From: Aurantiochytrium sp. KH105
Lineage: Eukaryota; Sar; Bigyra; Thraustochytrida; Thraustochytriidae
Reading direction: 5' to 3'
Assembly (NCBI GenBank): GCA_003116975.1
Contig: BGKB01000022.1
Span: 62,001-126,000, forward strand
DNA length: 64,000 nt
Shown here: positions 1 to 9,190 of the stretch, in pieces
How the letters are laid out: every line of letters starts with the position of its first letter
Numbering within the stretch: the stretch's first letter is position 1
The notes under the pieces: generated by a model
Seen by the model: only the letters and a program-made list of their open reading frames with translations
Told to the model about the DNA's origin: nothing
The model's database searches: none
Program-made: the position numbers and the translations under genes

Positions 1-1761
1 GAAAAGCTCCGCGCGGAGAACAGTAAGCTGCGTCGCCAGCTGCACGAGCAGGCCGACGAGGTCGAGCTTCGCGCGGAGGACCAGTCGCGAACAGGCGCCG
101 ATGCAACCAAGCTTCAACGCAAAATTGACGAGCTGCGCAGAGAAAACAGACGCTTGCGAGAGAATCTGCACAACGCACAGGCCACACAGGCCGTTGGTGC
201 AATTGAGAGTAAAACGCCTGAAGGCAAACCCAAGCATGATGAGGTGCCCCGTCTCGAGAAGCGTATCAAAGTGCTTGAGGCCCAAAATGCCGCGTTACGC
301 TCTGCGGCAAAGACGGCCGCATCGAAAAGCGATGCGGCTCTTTCCTCTGGACAAGATTCAGGAGCGGCATCGTCGACCTGGGAGGCTGGCAAGAGGCTCG
401 AAAAGAAGGTCAGTGTGCTGCAACGCAGACTTGAGGAACGCACACGGGAGCTTGAGGCGTCGCGCGAACAGACTCAGCAGGCGAAACACTTGGTTGACAA
501 AATGAGCCGGCAAGTTAGGAGTGCACGCGGCCCTCCCTCCGGCCATACCGCCTGGGAGAGCAACGCGTCCGTCTCGCAGGCCCACGAGGGCGCACGAAAG
601 CTGCGACGCGAACTTGAAGACGCGCGACGCGAACTCGAGGACCGCGATGATCGCATGCTTGAGTTGCGACGGCAAGTTGAAGTAGAGTTTCCATCCCAGC
701 TTGCGCAGGTCAACGCCGATCGGCGTGCGTCGATGGCACGGGCGCGTGACCTTGAAGAAGAGCTCGAGTCCTTTCGTCTGCGCAAGAGACACCGATCCAG
801 TGGGGCAGATAGTCTTCAGATTGCTGAAGACCAGTACGGCCGTGAGGATGAAATTCGACAGCAGCTTGCGCAAGTGCGCAAGGAGGCCCAGGGTCTCGAA
901 TCCGATCTTCTTGATCGTGACAACACAATTCTGGAGCTGCGCTTCGAGATGGAGCAGCTCTCCTCCGAAGTGGAGCGCTGTCGGCGCGACGATGAGTCAA
1001 AATTGCCTTCTTCCGGGACGTCACCTTCGTCGCGGGGCGCGACGTCACGCGCCCCGGGAGAACGCTTTAAACGTGAGCGCGACCTCGAGAATGTCGTGGA
1101 GTCCATGAAAAAGGTAGTGAGCAAGCTGCAGGCAGAAAATGAGCGACTCAAGCGTACGCACACGAGCTCCGCTCGCTACGGCGACTTGCAAAAACAGGTC
1201 AAGGCTCTCAAACAGGAAAATCAGGCCCTTGTAAGTGCTCGTGACACCCTTCAAGATCGTGCTGTCAAGTATAGCGAGTCCTCGGCCAAGGCGATTCGTC
1301 TTCAAGACGCTGTGCGTGGACTTCGGCGCCAAACGCGCGCACTCGAGACCGATGTCGAAAAAGAACGTGCTCGGGCAACCGCGCTCTGGAGCGAAAACCA
1401 GAAGCTTGTCGAGGAGCTTCAGCAGGCAAGTGACAGACTCTCGGCGCGGGTCCCGCGCCTGGAAGCAGGCCGTGACCAGGAAGTTGACGACTTGCGCCGA
1501 AAGGTACGTGAGCAGACTCGTGTCATTGATGCCCTGCGTTTGGAAGTGTCTGCTGCAACAGACCTAGGACCCGGGGCAGGTGCCGTCGACGAAGATGCGA
1601 GAGAAGCACTCGAGGATCTTCGAGCAGAGAACCAGCGACTCAAAAATGAGCTCAATGCGTTTGATATGGACTTTTTCGAGGAGATCGAGGACCTCAAGTA
1701 CCGTTTCCAGCAAGCAACGGAGGATAATGCACGGCTTCGCGCTCGATTACTCCAAGCCTGA
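1..1761 (+). CDS. CEP290: CEP290-like centrosomal/ciliary coiled-coil protein, C-terminal part (5' truncated by window)
   Basis: The frame is open from base 1 to the TGA at 1759-1761, giving 586 residues with no start inside the window, so the gene begins upstream. Almost the whole segment is charged heptad-repeat coiled coil (Glu, Arg, Leu, Gln rich) with short Ser/Gly breaks. The last ~50 residues carry the pattern LKNELNAFDMDFFEEIEDLKY, which as I recall it closely resembles the C-terminal FFEEIEDLK segment of CEP290. CEP290 is a large transition-zone protein linking axonemal microtubules to the ciliary membrane. Assignment rests on that segment; the coiled coil alone would be uninformative. 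It could be another long coiled-coil centrosomal protein. It is convergent with the channel gene that follows. Confidence 0.68.
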   Translation, partial: EKLRAENSKLRRQLHEQADEVELRAEDQSRTGADATKLQRKIDELRRENRRLRENLHNAQATQAVGAIESKTPEGKPKHDEVPRLEKRIKVLEAQNAALRSAAKTAASKSDAALSSGQDSGAASSTWEAGKRLEKKVSVLQRRLEERTRELEASREQTQQAKHLVDKMSRQVRSARGPPSGHTAWESNASVSQAHEGARKLRRELEDARRELEDRDDRMLELRRQVEVEFPSQLAQVNADRRASMARARDLEEELESFRLRKRHRSSGADSLQIAEDQYGREDEIRQQLAQVRKEAQGLESDLLDRDNTILELRFEMEQLSSEVERCRRDDESKLPSSGTSPSSRGATSRAPGERFKRERDLENVVESMKKVVSKLQAENERLKRTHTSSARYGDLQKQVKALKQENQALVSARDTLQDRAVKYSESSAKAIRLQDAVRGLRRQTRALETDVEKERARATALWSENQKLVEELQQASDRLSARVPRLEAGRDQEVDDLRRKVREQTRVIDALRLEVSAATDLGPGAGAVDEDAREALEDLRAENQRLKNELNAFDMDFFEEIEDLKYRFQQATEDNARLRARLLQA

Positions 1762-1881
1762 GCGCGATCGGGGACAATGGATGGGTCGAGCAGCGAACTC
1801 ATGGATTGAAGACCGCTGTCGTTCGCGAGACTTGGCGAGACGCTATAAAGATTTTTGTTTTGTTATCTTTTTTTCTTATCT

Positions 1882-4788
1882 TTATTGTGCAGATCGCAAA
1901 CTGCTTTCTGGAGTGAGTTCTGTGTCTCGATTGTAGAGCTGAGAAATCGATCCGCTTTGGCCTTCCTTGGTACGCACCGTTCGACGCTGCTGGTGCCCGG
2001 CGATTGCATCCAAACGATTCGTGACCTGTTTCAGCTGGTCAATAATGTACAATTGGCTGGCGCTTTCGGAAAAGAGCATGTCAACTTCTTCACGCGCATC
2101 GGAGGGCCGGAGCTCCTCGGTACGCTGACGAAAGAGCCATAACAGCCTTTCCGCCATGGACTCTGGAAATGCTTGCAGCAGCTCCTGACGAAGCGCAAAG
2201 GTAGGAACCGATCCAGCCACATGCATTCGTAGAAATTGAAGTCGCTCATCGTATCTGTGTGGATGTGTCGTGAGATGCTCGATCGAGACGCCATCATGAA
2301 AGAGAAGAGAAAGTCCAAGACTGTCGTTTGCACCAAAGTCAATCTTCTTGTGGGGATCTGAATCAAGCTCATGGCGAACCTCCAAAGCCTCCAAGTCTTC
2401 GTATGAAATCGGTGAAGCCACGGCCGCACTCGAACGCAATGGATTAACTTTGTCTTCTTCACGCAAAGTAACAGGAGAACTTCTTGCAGCAACAGTAGCT
2501 GCTGTTGCAGCAGTAGTTGTACCAGCAGCAGAGAGATTTCCGTTGGATGAACCTGCAAATACGCTCATGGTGTCCCTATTGTCCGCTTTCGGCAAAGCTT
2601 CTGGACTGGTAGGCGACGATAAGCCCATATGATCTCCTCCCTGCCGGTGACTGGGTGGATCATGATTGGTGGCTTGCGATGAAAGCGACTGTGGTTCGCT
2701 GACTGATGTCGTGTTCTTGTTGCCATGCGAGAGTCCACACCAAGCACATATGCGGTAGGCGAGGGCCACTGCCACCGGTATGTGATAGTTACGGACATCG
2801 TAGAGCGTGATAAAGCTGGAGAGATACATACTTTGCAAGAAGCTGATTGTCGGGGAGGCTCGAGACGACTCTTGGAAGCTGACGAAACTCTCCACAACGA
2901 TACTGAGTAAAATATTGAAGAGAACCAACGTTGTGAAGAAAACATAGGTCCAGAAGAAGATCTGGGAGATCCACACATCACCTTCAATTGAGTCGGAAAA
3001 AATAATGTCCATGGTTGCATCAAACTCTCCCATTGACACAAAGAGAAGCGTAGTGACCGCCTCAAAGTAGGATCCAAAAGCTTCACCGTAAGGACTATAC
3101 ATGAGAAGGCCAATGAAGGCATACGATAGCACGACGACCAAATATACAAAGAGAAACGAAAGAATGTCAGAGGCAGACCGCGAAAGTGTCCGAGATATGA
3201 TTCCAGTATCGGGATGAAAGTCAAGGTGCTTGACCGTCCTGATGACCATAAAGATGAGCAACATCGAGTAAATGCGCATTGTGAACGTCACCTCCTGCAC
3301 GAACTGAACAATCTCGCGGACGCCGAGCAAAACTGTCGTGGCGTAGGAGCCTGCAAAAGGCTGAAACTGTCGGGACGACGATTCAAATTGAAGGAAGCGA
3401 ATAAGAACGATGAGGTGAAGCACGAGAGTCGTGACCTCGAAGCCAAGCCCGAGCCAGGAGAGCGAGCGTGCACTTCTGGCCCTCCAACGACCGATCCTGC
3501 AATGCAGCTTTCGCAATAGCTTGCGAGAGAACAGAACTCCAGCAGCGAAAATCGTCAAGGCATAGATACAAGCAAGTAACACTGAGCCCGCTCGTAGACC
3601 CTTGGACGCTTGTTGTGCGGAATGCACAACTACCTTGGGTGAGACGAGACCGCCGACATCGGTTCGAAAGCAAGCCTGCATGTAGCCGTACCTCCCGGCA
3701 GCATTAAGATTCTGCACCACCACAGAAGCGCAAAGCTCGGATGTCGCCTGGTCAACCCAGTGAACGTCCTCGAAAAGGTAGGAAAGAGCACAGTCCATAA
3801 ACTCCTGCGGTAGGTTGAGCAGCCCCAGATCGACGACGGCAGTGAATACGTTGTCACTGTCACTCTCAAAGGGATTGACCCCAAAGAGACTGAAATTTTG
3901 AAGAATCTCGGGAGCGGCGTCGGTTGTATCGCTCACAAAGGTCGAGGCGGATGATTTCGTTCTGGTGCACCTCCTCGAAGTGTTAGCTGGCCCACTTTCA
4001 TATATACCGATGCTTTCGAAGCTATCATCAAAGCTTGCACGGCATGTCTCGAACTCTCTTCGTCTCTGTGAGACGACTAGGCCCACTTGATGTCGATTGT
4101 ACTGGTCGAGAAACCCACTGTACTCTGTCACGAGGCTACATTGCGAAATAAGCTGATCGAGGTCCAGACCTTGACAACTTTGGAAGTCGCAAACAGAAGG
4201 TCTTTCTTGTAATGAAGCAACTGAATAGGGATCTGGGTGCGCCATGATCTGTGCCATGGATCGAACGAATGCCTTGGCCTCCGCGAGAGAGGAGACGTCC
4301 GCAAAGCCAACTCCGTCCGATGTCGACACATCTTCAAGTGCGCGAAGCAGAGCGTACTCTTGACTATGCGCCGAAGGACGATAGGCAAGGAATTGAAAGT
4401 ATGCGAGGCAGAGCACGAGCGCAAAGAGCACGGTATGGATACAGAAATGATTCCAGCCGAGATGCAGACGCTTGATTTCGTTGGCAACCTTGAGAAAGGC
4501 GGGCTTACTGATGAGCACCTTCCTATGGAATACTTTGGTTGCGTACTTGCGGGCGCGAAAGCCTCGAAACACAGCTTGGATCCTCACCGCTACTTTGACG
4601 AGATCGGACAGGTCGGCCTTTTCGTTGCCCAGCGCGCGAAACTTGGAGGCGACTTCCGTCCCATCGTACGGGTACCAAGTTGGTCTTTGGACATCGACGA
4701 CGCTCTTGCTGTTCAAGGCGCGCGGTACGCGGACGCCTGCCGCTGCTCCCCGCTTGCGGAGGACCGCCAGCGTGGCTTGCGTCGCCAT
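1882..4788 (-). CDS. Polycystin (PKD2/TRPP-like) cation channel with N-terminal IQ motif
   Basis: 968 residues from the ATG at 4788; the frame is open further upstream but lacks convincing coding character. An IQ motif (IQAVFRGFRARK) lies near residues 68-80, S1 near 115-135, then a ~265-residue lumenal/extracellular loop with several Cys, as in the polycystin (TOP) domain. S2-S6 follow at about 402-421, 447-467, 487-517, 544-564 and 610-633. The pore loop between S5 and S6 reads FVSMGEFD, comparable to the Gly-Asp filter region of PKD2, and S6 contains LFNILLSIVVESF. A short coiled coil lies near the C-terminus. Polycystins are cation channels of cilia and endomembranes. The N-terminal IQ motif suggests calmodulin binding (inference). 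It shares a 384-bp divergent promoter region with the FN3/PA gene. Confidence 0.87.
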   Translation of the reverse strand: MATQATLAVLRKRGAAAGVRVPRALNSKSVVDVQRPTWYPYDGTEVASKFRALGNEKADLSDLVKVAVRIQAVFRGFRARKYATKVFHRKVLISKPAFLKVANEIKRLHLGWNHFCIHTVLFALVLCLAYFQFLAYRPSAHSQEYALLRALEDVSTSDGVGFADVSSLAEAKAFVRSMAQIMAHPDPYSVASLQERPSVCDFQSCQGLDLDQLISQCSLVTEYSGFLDQYNRHQVGLVVSQRRREFETCRASFDDSFESIGIYESGPANTSRRCTRTKSSASTFVSDTTDAAPEILQNFSLFGVNPFESDSDNVFTAVVDLGLLNLPQEFMDCALSYLFEDVHWVDQATSELCASVVVQNLNAAGRYGYMQACFRTDVGGLVSPKVVVHSAQQASKGLRAGSVLLACIYALTIFAAGVLFSRKLLRKLHCRIGRWRARSARSLSWLGLGFEVTTLVLHLIVLIRFLQFESSSRQFQPFAGSYATTVLLGVREIVQFVQEVTFTMRIYSMLLIFMVIRTVKHLDFHPDTGIISRTLSRSASDILSFLFVYLVVVLSYAFIGLLMYSPYGEAFGSYFEAVTTLLFVSMGEFDATMDIIFSDSIEGDVWISQIFFWTYVFFTTLVLFNILLSIVVESFVSFQESSRASPTISFLQSMYLSSFITLYDVRNYHIPVAVALAYRICAWCGLSHGNKNTTSVSEPQSLSSQATNHDPPSHRQGGDHMGLSSPTSPEALPKADNRDTMSVFAGSSNGNLSAAGTTTAATAATVAARSSPVTLREEDKVNPLRSSAAVASPISYEDLEALEVRHELDSDPHKKIDFGANDSLGLSLLFHDGVSIEHLTTHPHRYDERLQFLRMHVAGSVPTFALRQELLQAFPESMAERLLWLFRQRTEELRPSDAREEVDMLFSESASQLYIIDQLKQVTNRLDAIAGHQQRRTVRTKEGQSGSISQLYNRDTELTPESSLRSAQ

Positions 4789-5172
4789 ATCCTCCGCACG
4801 TGCCAGGCCCTGGGCATTTGGCGGGCCAAAGTAGTAGAAGAGAAGGCACTTGATCAAAGGTGATGCCCCGAATATCCGGGACGAGAGTTCGCTGCTTCCC
4901 GTAAAATCGCTTCGTAACGGCTTCTCCGCGAGAGTGGCTTGTCTTTCGTGATTCATCTGGCTTGCGCACAGAAGGAAAGCGCGCAAATGCTGTCTCGAAG
5001 GAAGGCGTCGCGCATCGAGAGTGTTGATTGACTGCCGACGCAAACTTTGGCAGATACGTATTGGACCTGTACTCCTTTTTGCGAAGAAGAAGAAGAGCCC
5101 TTGGTCTTTTTCCGCGTCGCAATAGTTAGTCCCGGCGGTGCTTGAGCAGGCAATGTATTGCGGAAAAGCAGC
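4789..5172. promoter_or_regulatory. Divergent intergenic region between polycystin and FN3/PA genes
   Basis: 384 bp separate the ATG of the channel gene (minus strand) from the ATG of the secreted FN3/PA gene (plus strand). It must hold both 5' UTRs and promoters. I see no recognisable core element in it; the call rests only on gene orientation. Confidence 0.5.
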
Positions 5173-7785
5173 ATGGCAGCGTACATCCTGTTGATAGCCC
5201 TTGCGGCTGCAGCAAAATGTCCATTGGCGACGGCAAGGATGGCTTCGAGCTCGCACCAGCTCAGTATGGAGATTTTCCCCTCGGGTCTGGATATTGCGCA
5301 GGAACAAATGAGATTGCAGCTTGGCGGCCCACGCGTTGACGAAGATGGATTTTTACAGCCCGACTCCTCGGAGGATGACTGTTGGCGCGTCGCGCAGACG
5401 GACATGAAAAACCTGACCGCGCTCACGGAACTTGATTGGGCATGTCGCGAAAAAATGCACATTATCGAGGCTACCTGGTACATTTCGAGTTGCGACGGCG
5501 AAAGGAGCATCACGGAGCAGCCTCTTCTCCCGGCGCCTGGCGACGAAGAGCGCTCGGTGCCAACTCACGTCGACGCAACCTCATGGACAGTCACAGAATG
5601 GTACCTTTACTTTGTTGCGGAGCGAGAACCGGTCGTTCTGGACAACGACAATCAAATCGTAGTGCCCGCTGAGGCAAGACGCTGCGAGCTGAATGCGCAA
5701 AGTGAGCAGCGAAGGCAGCGCTCGCAACGTCGAAAGCGTTCATCGCGCGACAAGATGACTCATCCTTCCGAACATTCCAATGACAATACATCTTCAAAGC
5801 GCACCAAAGCAGACAGTGGCGAAGCAACAAGCCAAGCGTGCCGCATGTGCGAAGACACAAAGCTTCCAGGATGGATTCCGAGTCGTCAGCTGGAAGGACC
5901 TCGATTCGTCCACAGACTCGAAAGGAATTCTGTCGTTGCTCCCGAATGGGAGCGCTTGGGGTTGCACCGGCTCGTCCATGCTGTAAGCGGTTCGGTAGAT
6001 TTTGTTGTCTGTCCGAAGCGGGCCTCCATGCAGGTTCTTTATCCACAGGTGGATCTTGCCGGGGTCAAATTTGCCGCCAACCCATTGCAAGCTAATTACG
6101 CCAAGTACCCCCGACTCCGCGAGGCGGATGTAGCATGTTTGCGAGGCTCCTTTGCAGAGGGCTCCACGCTTTACGTGCCGGCGGCGAGCGCCTTTTCGTT
6201 AAAGGCGCGGACACCGTCGATCGCGCTCGAGTTCACCTTTGCAGATGAGAAGGGCAGAAGCGTGCTTCGGGAACTTGCGCGTGTGCAATTGCTCCACAAT
6301 CGTGATAAACAGCTAGGCGGACTCATGCGTTTCGTCACGGAACCAGAATCGACGTCGTTCGCCGGGGCACTCATGCAAGAAGGCAAACGAAATGATGGAG
6401 AGGCTTCATTATTGCACTTTTCGGCCTGGCAAAGGCAAACGCGCCTTCAGCTTCTTGCAGGCCTTGCAATCCCTGCTCAGCCCAAAGTAGAACTTGCCCA
6501 GAGTGGTCGTCGAGGTCTTCGTGTGCGAGTGCGTGTGCCTTCGCGCCTTCCTCGTCAATCTCCATGCCATGATGTAGCCGCTTTCGAGGTGCAGTGGCGG
6601 CCTGCGCATGCTGACGTGGCTCTGCACGCGATCATCACGGGGCGCGTCTGTGATGCAGTTGCATTCGGCTTCGTGCAAGCAGAGCCTGATTGCGCCGAGC
6701 CGATGAACGAAGACGACGAGATGTGGACAGCTCTACAGATCCCGGGTCTGGCATCGGCCGCCTCTTACGCAGTCCGCGCACGCGCGCTGAGCGCAGAAAG
6801 AAGAATTCCAGGACCCTGGTCGCTATGGTCTCGTCTCTCAACACTTGGAGAATCTGTGCCGAGCGCACCTAGAGAAGCTCCTTGCGCTGAGGTCCAGCTC
6901 GTACGGGAGTCGTGCGCTCGTGTGAAATGGGAGGCTCCAGCGGACGATGGAGGTCACATCGTACTCTCGTACGTGATCGAGACGCGTGTATCTGCTGCAT
7001 CTCAATTTGCGCCGAGTGTTAGCGGTCCTATGCATTCCGATTGGCGAGTCGTCGCGAGGCAAAGCGCCCTTGAAGACAAAGAGGACTTAATTTGTAATTT
7101 GCAGCCTGGCCTCGCTCACGAGTTCCGCGTGCGAGCTACGAATGAGCTTGGCCAAGGGTGGCCAAGTTCCCCAAGCCTTGCAAGGACAATTCTGGGGCAC
7201 AGTGCGAACGAAATGACAAAGGAGCTCCGCGCTATCGCCGCGAGCAAGAGCTCTTTAGAAGCATTTGAGAAGTTTACAGAGTACGAAATGCGAGCTGTAC
7301 TGCACGCTCGACCTGCCCGACGCAGCCCGGCCGACCTTTGCCTGACCATTTCGGACGTCCTCGAAGTCATGGTGATGCACAGTCTCGACGAAGAATCGAG
7401 ACCAGCAGAACAGGCAGTTCCGGTCTGGGCATCTGCATTTTCGCCTCGGAAATTCGATGTTTACGGCGATGCACGATGGGCAAACCCACGCGACGCCTGT
7501 TCTTCGCTTGCGAGTTCGGCGACTGATACCATACTTCTCGTAGAGCGCGGGAAATGCCCGCTCTTACAAAAGGCCCAGGAGGTGCGAAGGGCTGGTGCTC
7601 TTGCAATGGTTGTAGTGGACACGAGCGGCGCTTGTGACCAAGGCTATGATCATGCGTGCAGCCCGGGAGCATCAAAAGGACTTGGGGAAGGTTTCGCGAA
7701 GCACGACCGAGCCTCTTCGTGGGAACAACTGCAGCTTCCTGCTGTACTGGTTGCCGGCAAGTTTGTACAAGGTCTTCTAACCTGA
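5173..7785 (+). CDS. Secreted/lumenal protein with FN3 domains and C-terminal protease-associated (PA) domain
   Basis: 870 residues from the ATG at 5173; only a TTG lies upstream in frame. Residues 1-20 form a signal peptide (LLIALAAAAK core). A poorly conserved N-terminal half includes a basic Ser/Arg stretch. At least one clear FN3 domain follows (SAPREAP..., VKWEAPADDGG, LAHEFRVRATNELGQGW), preceded by a second divergent one. The final ~120 residues resemble a PA domain: VERGKCPLLQKAQEVRRAGA, then a hydrophobic strand AMVVVD and LPAVLVAGKFVQGL. PA domains occur in vacuolar sorting receptors, EDEM3-type ER proteins and proteases, where they bind ligands or substrates. No catalytic domain is visible, so a binding or receptor role in the secretory pathway is inferred. 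No C-terminal TM or KDEL signal is seen. Confidence 0.78.
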   Translation: MAAYILLIALAAAAKCPLATARMASSSHQLSMEIFPSGLDIAQEQMRLQLGGPRVDEDGFLQPDSSEDDCWRVAQTDMKNLTALTELDWACREKMHIIEATWYISSCDGERSITEQPLLPAPGDEERSVPTHVDATSWTVTEWYLYFVAEREPVVLDNDNQIVVPAEARRCELNAQSEQRRQRSQRRKRSSRDKMTHPSEHSNDNTSSKRTKADSGEATSQACRMCEDTKLPGWIPSRQLEGPRFVHRLERNSVVAPEWERLGLHRLVHAVSGSVDFVVCPKRASMQVLYPQVDLAGVKFAANPLQANYAKYPRLREADVACLRGSFAEGSTLYVPAASAFSLKARTPSIALEFTFADEKGRSVLRELARVQLLHNRDKQLGGLMRFVTEPESTSFAGALMQEGKRNDGEASLLHFSAWQRQTRLQLLAGLAIPAQPKVELAQSGRRGLRVRVRVPSRLPRQSPCHDVAAFEVQWRPAHADVALHAIITGRVCDAVAFGFVQAEPDCAEPMNEDDEMWTALQIPGLASAASYAVRARALSAERRIPGPWSLWSRLSTLGESVPSAPREAPCAEVQLVRESCARVKWEAPADDGGHIVLSYVIETRVSAASQFAPSVSGPMHSDWRVVARQSALEDKEDLICNLQPGLAHEFRVRATNELGQGWPSSPSLARTILGHSANEMTKELRAIAASKSSLEAFEKFTEYEMRAVLHARPARRSPADLCLTISDVLEVMVMHSLDEESRPAEQAVPVWASAFSPRKFDVYGDARWANPRDACSSLASSATDTILLVERGKCPLLQKAQEVRRAGALAMVVVDTSGACDQGYDHACSPGASKGLGEGFAKHDRASSWEQLQLPAVLVAGKFVQGLLT

Positions 7786-8065
7786 GCTTTGGAAGCCTCA
7801 TGCCAAAAGGCCTAATTCCGAAAGAGGTGTTATTCAAAAATAATCATCTCGCGCAGTCACTTACTTCTTCTTGCGAGATGGAAGAGATAGACATATAAAT
7901 GCTCATGTGCTGGATAGTCTTACTGGCCAGCACAAAATTCTACTCTGAAATGGTTTGCTCCAACAACAAGGTCTCTCCAAATCTATGCAAAATCATGTTC
8001 TTATTCTTTCCTTTTCTTCTTTTCTCAACCGGCCCTTTACCTTCGTGTTTTCTCTCAATTTCCAG
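7786..8065. other. Convergent intergenic region (3' UTRs)
   Basis: 280 bp between the stop codons of the FN3/PA gene and the transglutaminase-like gene. It is AT-richer than the flanking genes with T-rich runs on both strands, as expected for two 3' ends. No gene seen. Confidence 0.5.
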
Positions 8066-9190
8066 TTATACATGGGGATCTTTCCCGGATTTTGCATGAT
8101 AAAAGCGCACGGACTCCCAGGCTGGAACGTCGCTCTTCCAATCCCACACCATGGGAAATCGTCTTGCGGAATCAAATTCGCTGTATGCACCAGTGCGGTC
8201 TTCCGTCTGTAAGATTGAGGTCGGCGCCCATGAGGTGGAAAAGATTGAATGGTTGGCCTGCCCCGCTTGCTGCAAGTCTGTGTCCCCTGGGAAGAACCAT
8301 CCAGCATCCGGAATTTTTGAATTGCCGTGCTGATCGATAAAATGCCAGCTCCCATTCACGAAGGCCTCGACCCAGTTGTGGTTCCCGCACTGCGCATCAG
8401 AATCGCCGTGTGGACATTTGTTTCGCGGTTTGTTCCAATGAGGTACCCCAGCTACGCGCGCTGGGACGCCGACGCTGCGCAGAGCGTCGACGAGGAAGAT
8501 CGCCAAGCCTGTGCAGGAAGAATTGTGACGATGCATTGTCTGGAACGGAGAATAGCTGTTGAGCTCGTCGGGAGGTGCAGCCTCGAAGATGATGGCAGGC
8601 TGCACAATCTTCCAGCTTTCCTCATTGAGACGGAGCGCGACACAGTCTGCGGTCTCGCAGTCAGCCACAAGTTTCTGCATGAACTTGAAGAACGTCTGAC
8701 GCCAGTCGTCTCGTGGCTCGGCCAGCGAGGCATAAGGTAGCACATCATTGAGGAAAACAATCCATGGTAGGGTGCCCGTCCAGCGATCTTTGTACATTTG
8801 GCGAGCCTTCATGGCCAGTTTGACATTGGAGGCAAGATATGCAGCCTTGAGTTCGTGCGTGTCGTGTGCAGGCATATGACGTACGAGAAAATCGACCGCT
8901 TCGCGCGTGTCCCGATCGCTAGGACGTCCGAGGCGCGCAAGTGTCCCCTCGAAAAGCTGTTGGCGCAGGCCACGGAGCCCAGTATCTGTGTTCCGCGACC
9001 CCGCGAACACGTACCCTGCAGTCGCGACCGCCGCCATGACCAGAATGAGCAGTACTGCGACAGTTGTCCAGCGACGCGAGCGTGGCGCACGCGCAGGCGT
9101 ACTGGGCGCGGAATCCTGCCCGCTCACATCGTTGGCATCGTCTGCCAAGAGCGCGGCCCGGGGACCTTGATCCTCTTGGTCGCGGTCCAT
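8066..9190 (-). CDS. Type II membrane protein with transglutaminase-like (papain-fold) domain
   Basis: 374 residues from the ATG at 9190. Residues 1-40 are polar/acidic and cytosolic, residues 41-63 form one TM segment (VAVLLILVMAAVATAGYVF), and the rest would be lumenal or extracellular. The transglutaminase-core triad is visible: Cys226 in NSSCTGLA, His271 in CGNHNWVEAF and Asp286 in WHFIDQHG, with the usual spacing (Cys-45-His-15-Asp). This superfamily includes transglutaminases, peptide N-glycanases and proteases, so the reaction cannot be fixed from sequence. The intact triad argues for an active enzyme at the cell surface or in the endomembrane lumen. It ends convergently with the FN3/PA gene. 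Confidence 0.82.
   Translation of the reverse strand: MDRDQEDQGPRAALLADDANDVSGQDSAPSTPARAPRSRRWTTVAVLLILVMAAVATAGYVFAGSRNTDTGLRGLRQQLFEGTLARLGRPSDRDTREAVDFLVRHMPAHDTHELKAAYLASNVKLAMKARQMYKDRWTGTLPWIVFLNDVLPYASLAEPRDDWRQTFFKFMQKLVADCETADCVALRLNEESWKIVQPAIIFEAAPPDELNSYSPFQTMHRHNSSCTGLAIFLVDALRSVGVPARVAGVPHWNKPRNKCPHGDSDAQCGNHNWVEAFVNGSWHFIDQHGNSKIPDAGWFFPGDTDLQQAGQANHSIFSTSWAPTSILQTEDRTGAYSEFDSARRFPMVWDWKSDVPAWESVRFYHAKSGKDPHV

Noticed and set aside
4789..5307. Upstream extension of the polycystin frame by 173 codons
   Set aside because: It opens with TTG, overlaps the start of the divergent FN3/PA gene and has no channel-family similarity; the ATG at 4788 is sufficient.
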